64,000 nucleotides of DNA from Euryodendron excelsum. Taxonomy: Eukaryota; Streptophyta; Magnoliopsida; Ericales; Pentaphylacaceae. Positions 35,084 to 45,880 of this stretch are shown here, in pieces (the stretch's first letter is position 1; every line of letters begins with the position of its first letter). The translations under genes and the position numbers were made by a program. The notes below the pieces were generated by a model, which was not told where the DNA came from, made no database searches, and saw only the letters and a program-made list of their open reading frames with translations. The DNA lies in the NCBI GenBank assembly GCA_033060915.1, contig CM065393.1:7098501-7162500 (forward strand), read 5' to 3'.

Positions 35084-36269
35084 CTTTCGAGAAATTTGAT
35101 TCCTCAAGGTGGTAAGACCATCCAATCCGGCACATTTCTAAGTGAACTCTTTGGAACGGTAAGTCCTTTCAAACTCGTCGACCGGGACAAGACCCCAAGT
35201 CTCCTAGATGGTAGAACGGTCCATTTTTGGCGTCTACTAGCCCGGCAATGCAAAAATGTCTGTTTTGGCACGCCTTTTGAGAAAGTTGATTTCTCAGGCG
35301 TTAAGTCCAATTAGCAGCTTCTCGAGATCAGGCAGTCTCGGGAATGTTCGTGAACTGTCAGAGTAGCGGAAGTACTCGTAAACATCGCAACCATCAGAGT
35401 AGTGGAAGTACTCGTAAACAGGATTATATAAGAAATTGCCAAAAAACTTCTGTATCACGGGACCGCCGTCAGAGTGGCAAAAACACTCAAAACCCAGGTC
35501 AACACCAGTGCCCGCTAGCTCACTTCGGTGGAAAATGACCAAACTGCCCCTAAGGCTACTTTCCGGCACGTTTCTCGAAAAAGTACCTAAGTCCTCAAAA
35601 CAGTAAGTCCACCCTTCCAAGATTGTCTTAAAGTCAATCTAGCATGATTAGGTGCCTTCTAGCTAGTTTCGGGCCAATTCTGAGACTTTTCGGTCAAGAT
35701 AACTGTTTTGCCTCTAGGCATCCGAACGCCCCGGAGACCACACCGGCTCTAGGTATCAAATTAGTAACCTCCCGAGAATGCTTCTTATAGTATTCTCAAC
35801 CTTCCATTATCTTTTCGGATCATTCTGAGTCAATTTCGACAAACCCAGTGCAAAATAACCGTTTTATCTCTGGTGGGTCGGTTGCCTTTTTCGACCACAT
35901 CGGTTCTAAGTATCAAACCGGTAACCTCCTGGCACGTTCCAAATAATGTTTTCAAACCTCGAGTCTTTTTTCGAGACATTCTGAGTCCATCCAAGTAGTT
36001 TTTCGATCCAGTTGACCGTTTTGCCCCTAATAGCCCGGTCAACCCTTCCAACACATCTTGTCATCTTTTTCCAAGTCCATTACCCTCTGGGACCCTATTC
36101 TGAGGGTTCCTGTCCCTTTCCGACTTTTCGGGCCATTTTCGGTCCCTTAAATCCTTTCCGGACCTTCTGGAGTCACTCCTAGTGAAGCTAGGCTAAAAAT
36201 TGCATAGTAATCACTAGTACAGGCACCCAAATATTCTAAAAATACGTTGCTTGCTGACCTTAAAACTTT

Positions 36270-36385
36270 CCTAGTAGTGGCGCCAAGCCAAATACTAGCC
36301 TGGTGCCACTTCTAGTGGCGCCAGAAGGAATTTTGGCCTAGCGCTACTGCAATAGGCGCTAGGTCATTCTTCTCTCTATAAATAC
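36270..36385 (+). promoter_or_regulatory. Promoter of outer T1 LTR
   Basis: Degenerate AGTGGCGCCA and GGTGCCACTTCTAGTGGCGC units from about 36290, then CTATAAATAC at 36376-36385. The first palindrome half seen in the other copies is deleted here. Confidence 0.55.
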
Positions 36386-39300
36386 AGAGCCTCTTCCAGT
36401 GTGAAGGTGGTCCGCAAACTCAATCTAAAAACTCCCCTCTTCGATATACAGAGCTCGTAGCCTCCGAAAACCCTGGTCTCCTCTAGGTTCTCCAAACCCT
36501 AGCCTCCATACACAAATCCTAGCCTCCCATACACTCATACACTCTCATATACTCATACACTAGCCTCCAAAGCCTTTATTGAAAACTTGAAGTGCTGCAA
36601 TCCGAAGCTCTTGAAGATCAAGATGAAGACTAAACCGAAGCAAGGACCGAAGTAAGAAAAGCAGGCAAGAAAAACAAAGTGCGCAAAACAAAGCAAATAA
36701 AGAAGACACAAGGTAGGCTTTTTATTTAAGTTTACGCATCTTTCCCCTTTCTTTTCTCTCTCTAAACCCACTTAGGTTTTCTTGTATTTTAATCCCCCAT
36801 CTTCTACCCCCCCTTTCTTGCATGTTTGAAACAAGGGATTTTCCAATCCATGTGTAGGATTAGGCTATTAGAGGGTCACCATGTTGGGGGCTTTCTTTTA
36901 GTTTAACCGGAGACCACCTGGGTTCGGCTCCCTTGATTATGTGGTGAAGCCTTTAACCTTATATGTTCACTTCCCTAACTTGCATTATGCATATCATAAT
37001 CTTGCATTATTCCAAAATTCATTTTCAAACTCGTTTTCAAAAGCTTGCATCAAAATCTTCTTTTTCAAAACTTATTTTCAAAATCACAATCCTAAGGTGA
37101 TTCTAGCCTTTCCATGGCTAGGGTTGCTTTAGGAAAGTGTTACATTTAAAGTGACCAATATGGTCTATATTTTTAAATCCTTCTTGTTTTCAAAACCACT
37201 ATGTTAAAGTGGTTCTAATCTTCTTATGGTTAGAATCGCTTTAGGGAAGTGAGATATTTTATATACTTTCTAAAAACTTTCTTTTCAAAAAATCTCTCTT
37301 TCTAAAAATCTCTTTTTCAATATATTTTCTAAAAACTCTTCTCAATCTTCTTTCCAAAATTGTTTTCAAAAACTCCCTTCAAAAATTTATTTTTCAAAAC
37401 TCTCTCCAATCTTCTTTCCAAAAACTCTCTTTTCAAAATTCACTTTCCAAAAACTCATTTTGAAGATCTCCTTCCAAAACCTCTCTTTCCAAAAACTCTC
37501 TCAAAGTTTTACCTTCCAAAATCCCCTTCGAAAAACTTTCTTTTCAAAATTCACTTTCTAAAAACTGCTCTCTAGGATTTCCTTTCAAAAATCTCCCTTT
37601 TCAAAAACTCACTTTTCAAAAATCTATTTTCTTAGAGCCTAAGTTAAACCCTAGAGCTAACAATTAGGAAACTCTAATTTCCCTTCTCAAAAACATGATT
37701 TTCAATCTTGCCTCAAAACTTAGGTTTCCAAAATCTTTCTTTTTACATCGAAATCATAAGTTTCCAAAACCAATTTCCTACGTCAAAACTATAGTCTTCT
37801 AAATCTAGGGTTTCTGAACATCATCTTTCTAAATCCATACCAAATCCAATCTTCCATTTAGGAAACTAAATCCTACCCTCCGTTTTTTTAAACAAAATCA
37901 AAATACCTCTTTTAGAAACAAAATCCAATCCCTTGTTTTTGGAAATACGAATCTCAATCATTCCAACTCCAAATCTTTTCTAATTCACTCCTTCCTAATC
38001 TCATCCCTTCCTAAACCTGAAGTTTCCAAAACTTAAACATTTAAATCTTTCTTAAACTTTAAACTTCCAAATCCTTTCCAATCCAACCCTTTCCTAATTT
38101 CACACCTTTCCAAATCTAAGCTTCCAAATCTTTTTAAAACTCATACCTTTCCTAATTTCAAGAATTTCTAAAACTCAAGTTTTGAATCCTTCTAAAATTC
38201 TAAACTTTTCTAAACTTCAAATCTTTCCAAATCTAAAACTTTTCTAAACTCAAAACTTTCAATACTTTCTTAATTTCAAAACTTTCCTAAAATCTAACTT
38301 CCCTATTTTGAAAGCTTTCTTAATTTCAAAACTTTTCTTAAATGAAACTTTCCTAATTCAAAACTTTTCTAAAATAATACTTTCCTAAAATGAAACTTTT
38401 CAAATTCGAATCTTTCCTACATCCAATCTTTCCCTAATCTTCTAAGTCCAACATTTGAGTCAAATCTTTCCTAAACCTCGAGTCCTTCCTAAATCATATC
38501 TTCCTAAGTCTAGATTTCCTAAATCTCAATATTTCTAAAAACAAGTCCAAATCTTTCTTCTAAGTTCTATCTTTCCAAATCAAAGTCCAATCTTTTCAAT
38601 TCCAAATTCCAAATTCCAATCTTCTAATCCTTTTTTCCAATCAAAATCCCTTTCTTCCAATCATACCTTCTATTTTCTATCGGACTCTTGTCTGAACTAC
38701 AACTGACCTGATTCCTCAAAAAAGATACGTAGGCAACCCTCATGGGTGCGATCACAACCTTTTGCAAGCTTCTATTTTCACAATCTTTTTTTAAATCTCC
38801 AAATCTCCAAATTTCAAGTTTCCAATTCCAAAAATCTATTTTCAAATCTCTATTTCCAATTTCTAAAACTTTCCAACTTCAAATCTATCTTTTCAAAGTT
38901 CTTTTAAATCAAATCAATTTCTTTTCAAATCTATTTCCAAATCTATTTTCAAATCTCTTTTCTTGCACTTACATATCATGCCTAATGTCTTTTTAAACAT
39001 TCTTTTTCTAAAGTGGATAGAATTGGACATTTGTTAGTTGAAGACTCTCATAGGTGAATCTAGGGTGAATAAACATATAGGTACCACAAGGGCGGGGTAG
39101 GGTGATGGCTTAGTGCGCCTTCCCTACACGTAACCAACCTCTGGACCTAGGATTACTGTTTTCAAAGACCAAAATTGAGTTATTTTTTAAAAAAGGGCTT
39201 ACGTATTTTCCAAAGGTTGCCAAACAACCTGTTTTCTTAAAAATCCTCTCTTGAGGAAGTATTTTCAAAAATCATTTTCAAAAACCGTAAGTGTAGTTTT

Positions 39301-39511
39301 CGGTTTGTGCTTAGTTTTTAGGTGACCTAACTCACCTTAATTAAGTTAAGTGGTAACTCCAAATGTTTTCCAAAAACCCTTTATTCAAATCTATTTTCAA
39401 TTCAAACCTAGTTGCACTCATTCTTCTAGGAGGATGAGTTCTAACGAGAGAGAACAGTATTTTTCCCGCTTGTGTGTGTATTCCTCGAGTGTGAAAAATC
39501 TGAGCGCGACA

Positions 39512-39596
39512 ATGAATCACCATTTGAGATGTTTGGCTGCTTGCCAGGTTTCATTTTCTTTTTGGCATTGCATTTCTGCCACTTCTTTGAAGACAT
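39512..39596 (-). pseudogene. 5' end of the same decayed ORF, beyond the nested LTRs
   Basis: ATG at 39596-39594, then a Lys-rich start (MSSKKWQKCNAKKKMKPGK). With the T1 LTR and one ATGAA copy removed, the frame continues without a stop into 29428 and on for about 50 codons. No promoter is evident upstream. Confidence 0.5.
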
Positions 39597-40502
39597 GGTT
39601 TTAATCTTACTGTGGCAGTCAAGTCACACTTCCGACAACTTACTCCCACAACCCTTAACAACTCACTACCCCCTCATCTTGCACTTTGCTTCCCAATAAC
39701 TCAACAATTCAAATTTAATTTAATAGGATATATGCGCTAAAGTCCAATGCAAGTGTCGAGTTAAAAAAAACAAGAACCACATGCAAGTTTGAAAATAAGG
39801 ATTCACGCCATTCCTAGTTTCTAGTGTGAGGTTCAAAGTGGGTGAAGGTGTGACTCACAATTTTGATGATGAAAGTTATGAAACTCTTACAAATCTCAAT
39901 ATAAGGAAGTATCAAACAGATTACGAGCTCATGAATGCATTCGTTTTGAGATTACAGTTAAGAATTGGGCTTTTTAAAGTAACCATAGTGCATTCTCAAT
40001 CTCAAGCAAAGAAGGTTCACCATAACCCATATAGGAAACCCTAACAACAAAATTCCTAATTCATTCCACAACAAACACAAAAGTAATATCATAAAACCCA
40101 AAAATCCACAATTCAAGCCAATTCAAGAATAATCTTCATTCAAAACAATCAAAATCAATGATATGCTAACCAATTAGCCCACAATAGCCCAAACAAACCC
40201 CCAACAAAAATCCCCAATAATCCAATTCATACATGAAATGAAAGTGCATAATAATGAAAAATTAGGAGATAAAGGGGTTAAAGGAATGAATCGGAGAAGT
40301 GAGTTTACCTAAATTCAAGCAATCGAGGATGGGATGATGGGAGGAGGTCTAATAAAGATGAAGATTGAGGCCTCCTATTCACCTTAGAACCTCTTTATGA
40401 ATCAGCACTTCACTCTCTCTCTCTCTCTCTATCAGGTTATATTTTGATGTGGAATGAAATGAAAAAAAATGAACCCTAGGTGTTTATTAGCTGCCCAAGC
40501 CC
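39597..40502. other. Unassigned stretch within the Athila-like element
   Basis: About 900 bases upstream of the decayed ORF. Contains (CT)n at 40412-40428 and no convincing coding frame. It may be Athila 3' sequence or part of a second LTR ending at 40943. Confidence 0.35.
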
Positions 40503-40943
40503 AATCGTCAGGATGTTAGAATCAGCATCCTGACGCTAATGTAAAATCGAATGGAAATGGAACTCTAATTGTTAGGATGGATGAATTAAGCATCTTGACG
40601 CTTAGGCAAAAGGAGCCAAAACAAGCATTCTGATTGTCACAACTCTAAAATGGAGCCTCATGATGCTAAACCAAATTTGCCTATGCTAGGTACTCTGATA
40701 GTTAGGCCGATAAAATGGAAAATCTGACACTAATACAGTTCTTGAAGAAAGTGAAAAACCAGGAAAATAAAAGAAAAAGGAAAGAAAAGAAACACACAGC
40801 CCTTCTGAACTTAGGAAAGCCAATCTCTCAAAAGTTCAGCGCCACCCCCAAATTAGAAAGAAGCAGTGTCCTCAATGCTAGAGAACAAAGACAAAAATTG
40901 GGACCATAAGGGCAGGGAAAACAAGGAGGCGGGAACGCCCGCA
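40503..40943 (-). repeat. Second CGTCAGGACG-type array and GGGGGTG tracts
   Basis: 40503-40735 holds about four units of the CGTCAGGATG...CATCCTGACGCT type known from the Athila-like LTRs. Next, CACCCCCAAATTAG occurs twice (40843 and 40942), read on the minus strand as CTAATTTGGGGGTG, with GAGGACACTGC in between. Athila elements carry such a GAGGAC...TTTGGGGGTG stretch after pol (from memory). This could be that internal motif or the 3' end of another Athila-like LTR (TG start at 40943). Confidence 0.4.
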
Positions 40944-41115
40944 CCCCCAAATTAGTGCTAACTTAGGAAACGCATAAATTTCCAAGAATACCTTAAACAA
41001 CATATTGCATTAAAACAAAGTACAACTACAAGAAGTGGAATGTATAAGTGGCATGAGCAACGGGGAATCAGACTAACCCATCTTTAGTGACCACAACCAC
41101 ACAACCATCACAAAA

Positions 41116-41388
41116 TCATTTTGGCTTTGTAATGGAACTAGCCTTGTCATCGGTGTGGGCCTTCTCGGACTTTGGTGCATGAGCAGCACTAGTGGCGTCA
41201 TCGAGAACGTGTGGGGCAATCAAACATGCCAATTTCATGGCCTTCTCATCTAGGACACCCGCAACATAGACATTGAGTAAACCATGCGAAACAGCCCGAT
41301 ACACGAGATCAATCTCATTGTCCATGTCCACCGCCGACTTGCTTTTGTCATCAGTACCAGATTTCTTGCCACTACCATCGGAGGCCAT
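41116..41388 (-). pseudogene. Small ORF downstream of integrase, unknown
   Basis: 90 codons from a clear ATG: acidic, Ser/Lys/Asp-rich start (MASDGSGKKSGTDDKSKS), a central mixed helix-like stretch (IDLVYRAVSHGLLNVYV) and a charged tail. No domain recognised. It lies on the gag-pol strand, where Athila elements may carry an extra ORF, but it is short and may be chance. Confidence 0.35.
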
Positions 41389-41785
41389 GATATGGGGAGA
41401 TGAAGAGACATAAGAGAAAAGAGCAAAAAAACTGAACTGTGCAAGTGCAATGAGATAGAACTAATTTGCACTACAATATAAAGAGCTCTTCTCATCAACT
41501 ACTCACATGGACTCACCTCTAACTAAAGGATGCTACAATAAAAGACATCTAAACACAAGAAAGAAAAATAGAAAAAATTAGGAAAAGAACAAAAGAAAAT
41601 CCCACTCCTAACTAGCTCTTGTTCAAACCACAATTAACTCAGGAGTGGTAGATCTACGAGATCCATACAATCCACTTCTTCATGGAAGGGCTCGAAATAG
41701 GGTTTCAATATTTGCCTGTTTACCTTAAATGAAATTTCATTATTGAAGTTTTGGACTTCCAAAGCCCCAAGAGGAAAGACTTCCT

Positions 41786-42660
41786 TCACTTGGTAGGGAC
41801 TGGACCATTTGCTTTCAATTTTCTCGGTAAGAGGTGAAGCCTAGAATTATAGAGCAACATCTTTTGACCAACTTGAAAATTCTTTCTTAAAATGTGTTGG
41901 TCATGAAATTTTTTCATCCGAGCTTTGGATATATTGGCATTTTCATATGCACCATTGCATAATTCATCAAGTTCATTCAATTGCAATTATTGGTGGTCGC
42001 CCACATCCCCCATATTTTCATTGAATTGACGTATAGCTCAATAAGCCTTGTGTTGTACCTCCACCGAGAGGTGACACGCCTTTTCATAAACCAAACGGTA
42101 TAGGGAAGCACCAAGAATATTTTTTAGGTGGTTCAATATGCCCACAAAGCATCAATAAGTCTCCTAGACCAATCCTTTCGAGAAGGATTGACCGTCTTCT
42201 CTAAAATGGTTTTGATTTTTTGGTTGGCTAATTCGAGTTGACCTTGTGTTTGTGGGTGGTATGGAAGACCCACTTTATGAATGATGACATGTTTGTTTAT
42301 GAGGAATCCTAGGGGCCGATTACAAAAGTGAGTGCCACCATCACTTATGATGGCTATTGGCATTCTGAGCCTAGAAAATATGTATTCTTGAAGGAATTTG
42401 ACCACCGCATGATGATCATTGGTTTCGAATAGCAATGGCTTCAACCCACTTTAAGACATAATCAATGGCCACGAGTATACAGAGATAGCCAAATGAACTA
42501 GAAAAAAGACCTATGAAATCGATACCCCAATAATCAAAATTTTCAAAAACAAGAATAGGATAAAAAGGCATCATATGTGCTTTAGTGAGGCTCCCTAACC
42601 GTTGGCATCTATCACATGAAGAACAAAAAGCATACACATCTTTGAACATTGATGGCCAAT
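41786..42660 (-). pseudogene. Athila-like integrase relic
   Basis: Pieces in order: 42649-42416 has the zinc-finger Cys pair CDRCQRLGS and the core start YWGIDFIG (first Asp); 42444-42133 has ISDGGTHFCNRPLG (second Asp), HKVGLPYHPQTQGQLELANQKIK (Glu) and WSRRLIDALWAY; 41986-41786 has the tail with [26 protein letters not shown]. Frame breaks separate the pieces, and the zinc-finger His pair was not read. The GIDF...PFSSSFG style is that of Athila-type integrases. Confidence 0.82.
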
Positions 42661-43109
42661 ATAATCAACATTGAAGGATTTTAGTTGTGGATGTTTTGGA
42701 TGAGGAGTGCCCTCCACAAGCTTGTGAGTGACAAAACACCATCATAATTTGAAATTCAGGATACAGAACACATCTCCGGATGACTTGGTTCGAACAATAC
42801 TTAAATAGCTAAAGCTCCTCCCATGAAAAGAAACGTATCATCCTAAAGAATCTACGTCGATCTAATGAAGATCAATGTGAAAGAATCTCACCAATGGCAA
42901 GGTAATTCGCTATATCCACGAACCAAGATGTAGGAACTTGCTCAATTGCATTGATGTGGAAGAGATGCTCATCCAAAAAGTATTCATTAATAGGGGTTGC
43001 ATCTACAACCTCCCCGCTGTAGGGACCGGCTACTACATTCTCAACCCCTTTCTTGTATCAAATCCCAATATTAAACTCTTGCAATAAGAGCACCCACCGG
43101 ATGAGTCAT

Positions 43110-43500
43110 GGTTTAGCCTAAGTTTTGGTCAAAAGATACTTGAAGGCTGCATGATTCGTATAAATAATGACTAATGACCCGATTAAGTAAGACCTAAACT
43201 TATTAAGGGCATACACCACAGCTAGAAGCTCTTTTTCAGTCGTGGTATAGTTAAGTTGAGCTTCATTGAGGGTTTTGGTTGTATAGTAAATGACGTAGGG
43301 CTTTTTATCCCCCTTTTGTCCCAAGACCGCCCCAAAGCATAATCACTTGTGTCACACATCAATTCAAATGGTAATGAACAATCGAGCAAACGCAAGATTG
43401 GGGCGGTGGTCAACATCCTCTTTAACTTATCAAAAGCCTCTTGGAATAAGGATGTCCATTCAAATGGGACATCATGGGCTAACAAATTACACATGGGGCT
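43110..43500 (-). pseudogene. Athila-like RNase H relic
   Basis: 43494-43222 has FEWTSLFQEAFDKLK, APILRLLDCSLPFELMCDTSDYALG (first Asp); a shift then leads to 43324-43118 with PYVIYYTTKTLNEAQLNYTTTEKELLAVVYAL (Glu), FRSYLIGS and YTNHAAFKYLLTK. The usual YTDHAALKYL is YTNHAAFKYL here, so the last catalytic Asp has become Asn. Confidence 0.82.
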
Positions 43501-43527
43501 TGAAATGGCACTAAAACTCTCTGCAAA

Positions 43528-44710
43528 TCATTGATAGAAATCGGCGTGCCCAAGGAATGACCTCACATCTTTTACACTTCTAGGGGTGGGCAACTTTTGA
43601 ATGAGTTCAACTTTAGCTTTGTCAACCCTAATCCCCTTAGAAGACACAATATGAGCTAAAACTATACCACTAGTGACCATGAAATGGCATTTTTTCCAAT
43701 TAAGCACAAGCTTAATCTCTTCACATCTTTGCAACATTCTACCCAAATTTTCTAGACATGACTCAAAGGTATCACCATAAACTGAAAAATCATTCATGAA
43801 TACCTCAACAATATGCTCAACCATGTCACTAAAAATACTCATCATACATATTTGGAAAGTGGCTAATGCATTGCACACGCCAAATGGCATTCGTTTGTAT
43901 GCATAAGTACCGAAAAGACATGTAAATGTGGTCATGGATTGATCTTCATGTACTATCTCAATTTGATTGTACCTTGAGGAACCATCTAGAAAATAATAGA
44001 AAGCTCTTCCCGCTACCCTTTCTAAAACTTGATTAAGGAAAGGTAGGGGAAAGTGGTCTTTCATTGTTACCACATTAAGTCTACAGTAAGCAATGCACAT
44101 TCTCCACCCGGTTTGAATCCTAGCGGGAATTAGTTTATTTTGCTCATTCTTAACAACCGTGACACCCTATTTCTTAGAAAACCACTTGGGTTGGACTTAT
44201 CTATTTGGAATAAAAAATGGGGTAAATGATACCCCCATCTAAAAGTTTAAGTATTTCACCTCTCACAAACTCCTTCGTGTTAGGGTTCAAACGTTTTTGC
44301 ATTTGTCTCACAGTCTTAGCCTCATCCTCTAGAAAGATGCGATGAGTGTATATAAGTGGGCTAATCCCATTAAGGTTGACTATAGTCCACCCTAAAGCTT
44401 TCCTATGTTTCTTAAGCAAGGTAATTAACCTCTCCTCTTGGCTTGAAGATAAGTTAGAGGATATCACAATGGAATAGGCTTCCCTTTTTCCTAAAAACAC
44501 ATATTTCAAGGTGTTAGGCAAAGGCTTTTGTTCAGGCACCAGAGGTTTCTCTTCCGAAAGTTCTGGTTTGATGACATTACATTTTAAAAGATCAGAAAAA
44601 GGAATCCATTGATTCAGATGCATGCAAGAATTACCTTCTAGACCTAGGCCACTAGATTCTTCTATCACCATGTTCTCATTTTCTAGTGAGTCATGAAACT
44701 CACTCATCAC
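43528..44710 (-). pseudogene. Athila-like reverse transcriptase relic
   Basis: 44710-44201 is the protease-RT linker and RT start (SSSQEERLITLLKKHRKALG, YTHRIFLEDEAKTVRQMQ, LNPNTKEFVRGEI). 44100-43528 is the palm: HFPLPFLNQVLERVAGR, FYYFLDGSSRYNQIEI (catalytic Asp), FGTYAYKRMPFGVCNALATF, FSDMVEHIVEVFMNDFSVYG, then KCHFMVTSGIVLAH and the thumb. The YxDD box reads FMND, so one catalytic Asp is lost. Stops lie between the pieces around 44101-44200. Confidence 0.85.
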
Positions 44711-44758
44711 TATAACCCTTTCTAAAGAATTATCAAAGAACTTCTTTTCAAAGTAATC

Positions 44759-44974
44759 TTAGACTATCACATCAATCAAGTCAACCTCTCTAACATCCTC
44801 ACACTCTCCCATTTTCTTAGATACCGAGAAGATGTTCATTTCAAAAGTAGTATTCCCAAAAGACAAACTAACTACCCCACTCTGGACATGGATGATAGCA
44901 TTCGCGGTTGCTAGGAAAGGGCGACCTAAGAAGATGGGAATATGATCCTTGACATTTTCTACGAGTTGGGTCAC
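44759..44974 (-). pseudogene. Athila-like protease, C-terminal part
   Basis: Reads VKDHIPIFLGRPFLATANAI followed by VQSGVVSLSFGNTTFEMNIF, the usual second half of Athila protease. The DSGA active site should lie near 45100-45180, where a frame was not recovered. Confidence 0.7.
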
Positions 44975-45179
44975 TAAGACTATGAAATCAACGGGAAAGA
45001 AGAAATTATTAACCTAGATAAACACATTTTCTAAAATTCCCCTAAGCACCTTAATAGACCAATCCGCTAACTCTAAGACAACTCTAGTATGTTTTAACTC
45101 ACCTAACCCAAGCTCCTTATAAACCGAATAAGGAATAAGATTGACATTAAAGCCTAGATCAAGAAAAGCACGTCAAAAG

Positions 45180-45880
45180 TGTGGCCTCCTATGGTGCATG
45201 AAATGGTAGGACAATTAAGGTCCTTATATTTTGGCATCGTCTTGCATTACAAGATGGAACTTTGGCTTTCGTTCATCATGGCCGTTTCTTTCACTTGCAA
45301 TCTTCTCTTGAATGTGCATAAGTCCTTGAGGAACTTTTCATATGAAGGAATTTTTTTGATTTCATCAAGAACTACGATGTTAACCTTCACATCTTTAAAA
45401 ACCTCATATATTTCAACATTAAGGCTCGCATTTTTGGGCTTGGTTAACCGATGGGGAAAAGGAGCATGCGTAAGAATGGTCTTCTTCCTCTCTTTTTCGA
45501 CTTCATCTAATGGTTCACTAGGTTTCTCAATGGTTTCATTCTCTATTTTCTTTTCCCTCTCTTGGTCTTTCATCTCTTTCTCATTCTCTCTGGATCTTCT
45601 CTCCTCTCCAACTCTCTCTTCATTCTCACCCTTTTCAAAACACTACTTAGAAGTGTCACCTTTCGGTTGAATAGTTTTATCAATAACCTTTCCACTTCTA
45701 AGGGTGGTGATGGCTTGTACTTGAGCATGATTATTTTGAGGGTCACTTGTACCCTCGGTTATATGTACTTGCCTCATCGTCGAATTGGGTTGTGGTTGTG
45801 CCGGGAATCTCCCTAGGACATTTTGGGTGAAAGCATATGTCAAGATAGATATTTGCTTTTGCATATCCTCAAGCATCCGA
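45180..45880 (-). pseudogene. Athila-like gag-protease linker relic
   Basis: 45876-45643 contains LEDMQKQISILTYAF and ITTLRSGKVIDK (the AITLRSGK hallmark before protease). 45573-45247 contains APFPHRL and the KKIPSYEKFLKDLCTFKRRL block ending VKETAMMNESQSSIL. Both are standard Athila landmarks. Frames are broken between them. Confidence 0.75.

Larger units (their letters stand above)
29434..39511 (+). mobile_element. T1 solo LTR (outer), TSD ATGAA, about 4.75 kb without its insertion
   Basis: Starts TGTAAGCACC at 29434 and ends GAGCGCGACA at 39511; both flanks (29429-29433 and 39512-39516) are ATGAA. It is split at 29756/35084 by a second T1 LTR. Its parts run 29434-29756 and 35089-39511: the 94-bp array is cut, then come the GTCAGAGTAG units (35340-35500), the 157-bp array (35690-36060), the promoter (36270-36385), the leader and the G-poor tract (37265-38960). 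It interrupts the decayed ORF above. Confidence 0.9.

Noticed and set aside
45179..45670. Plus-strand open frames of 160-170 codons (also 45785-46279, 47209-47733)
   Set aside because: They lie antisense to well-identified Athila gag and linker sequence and show no domain of their own.
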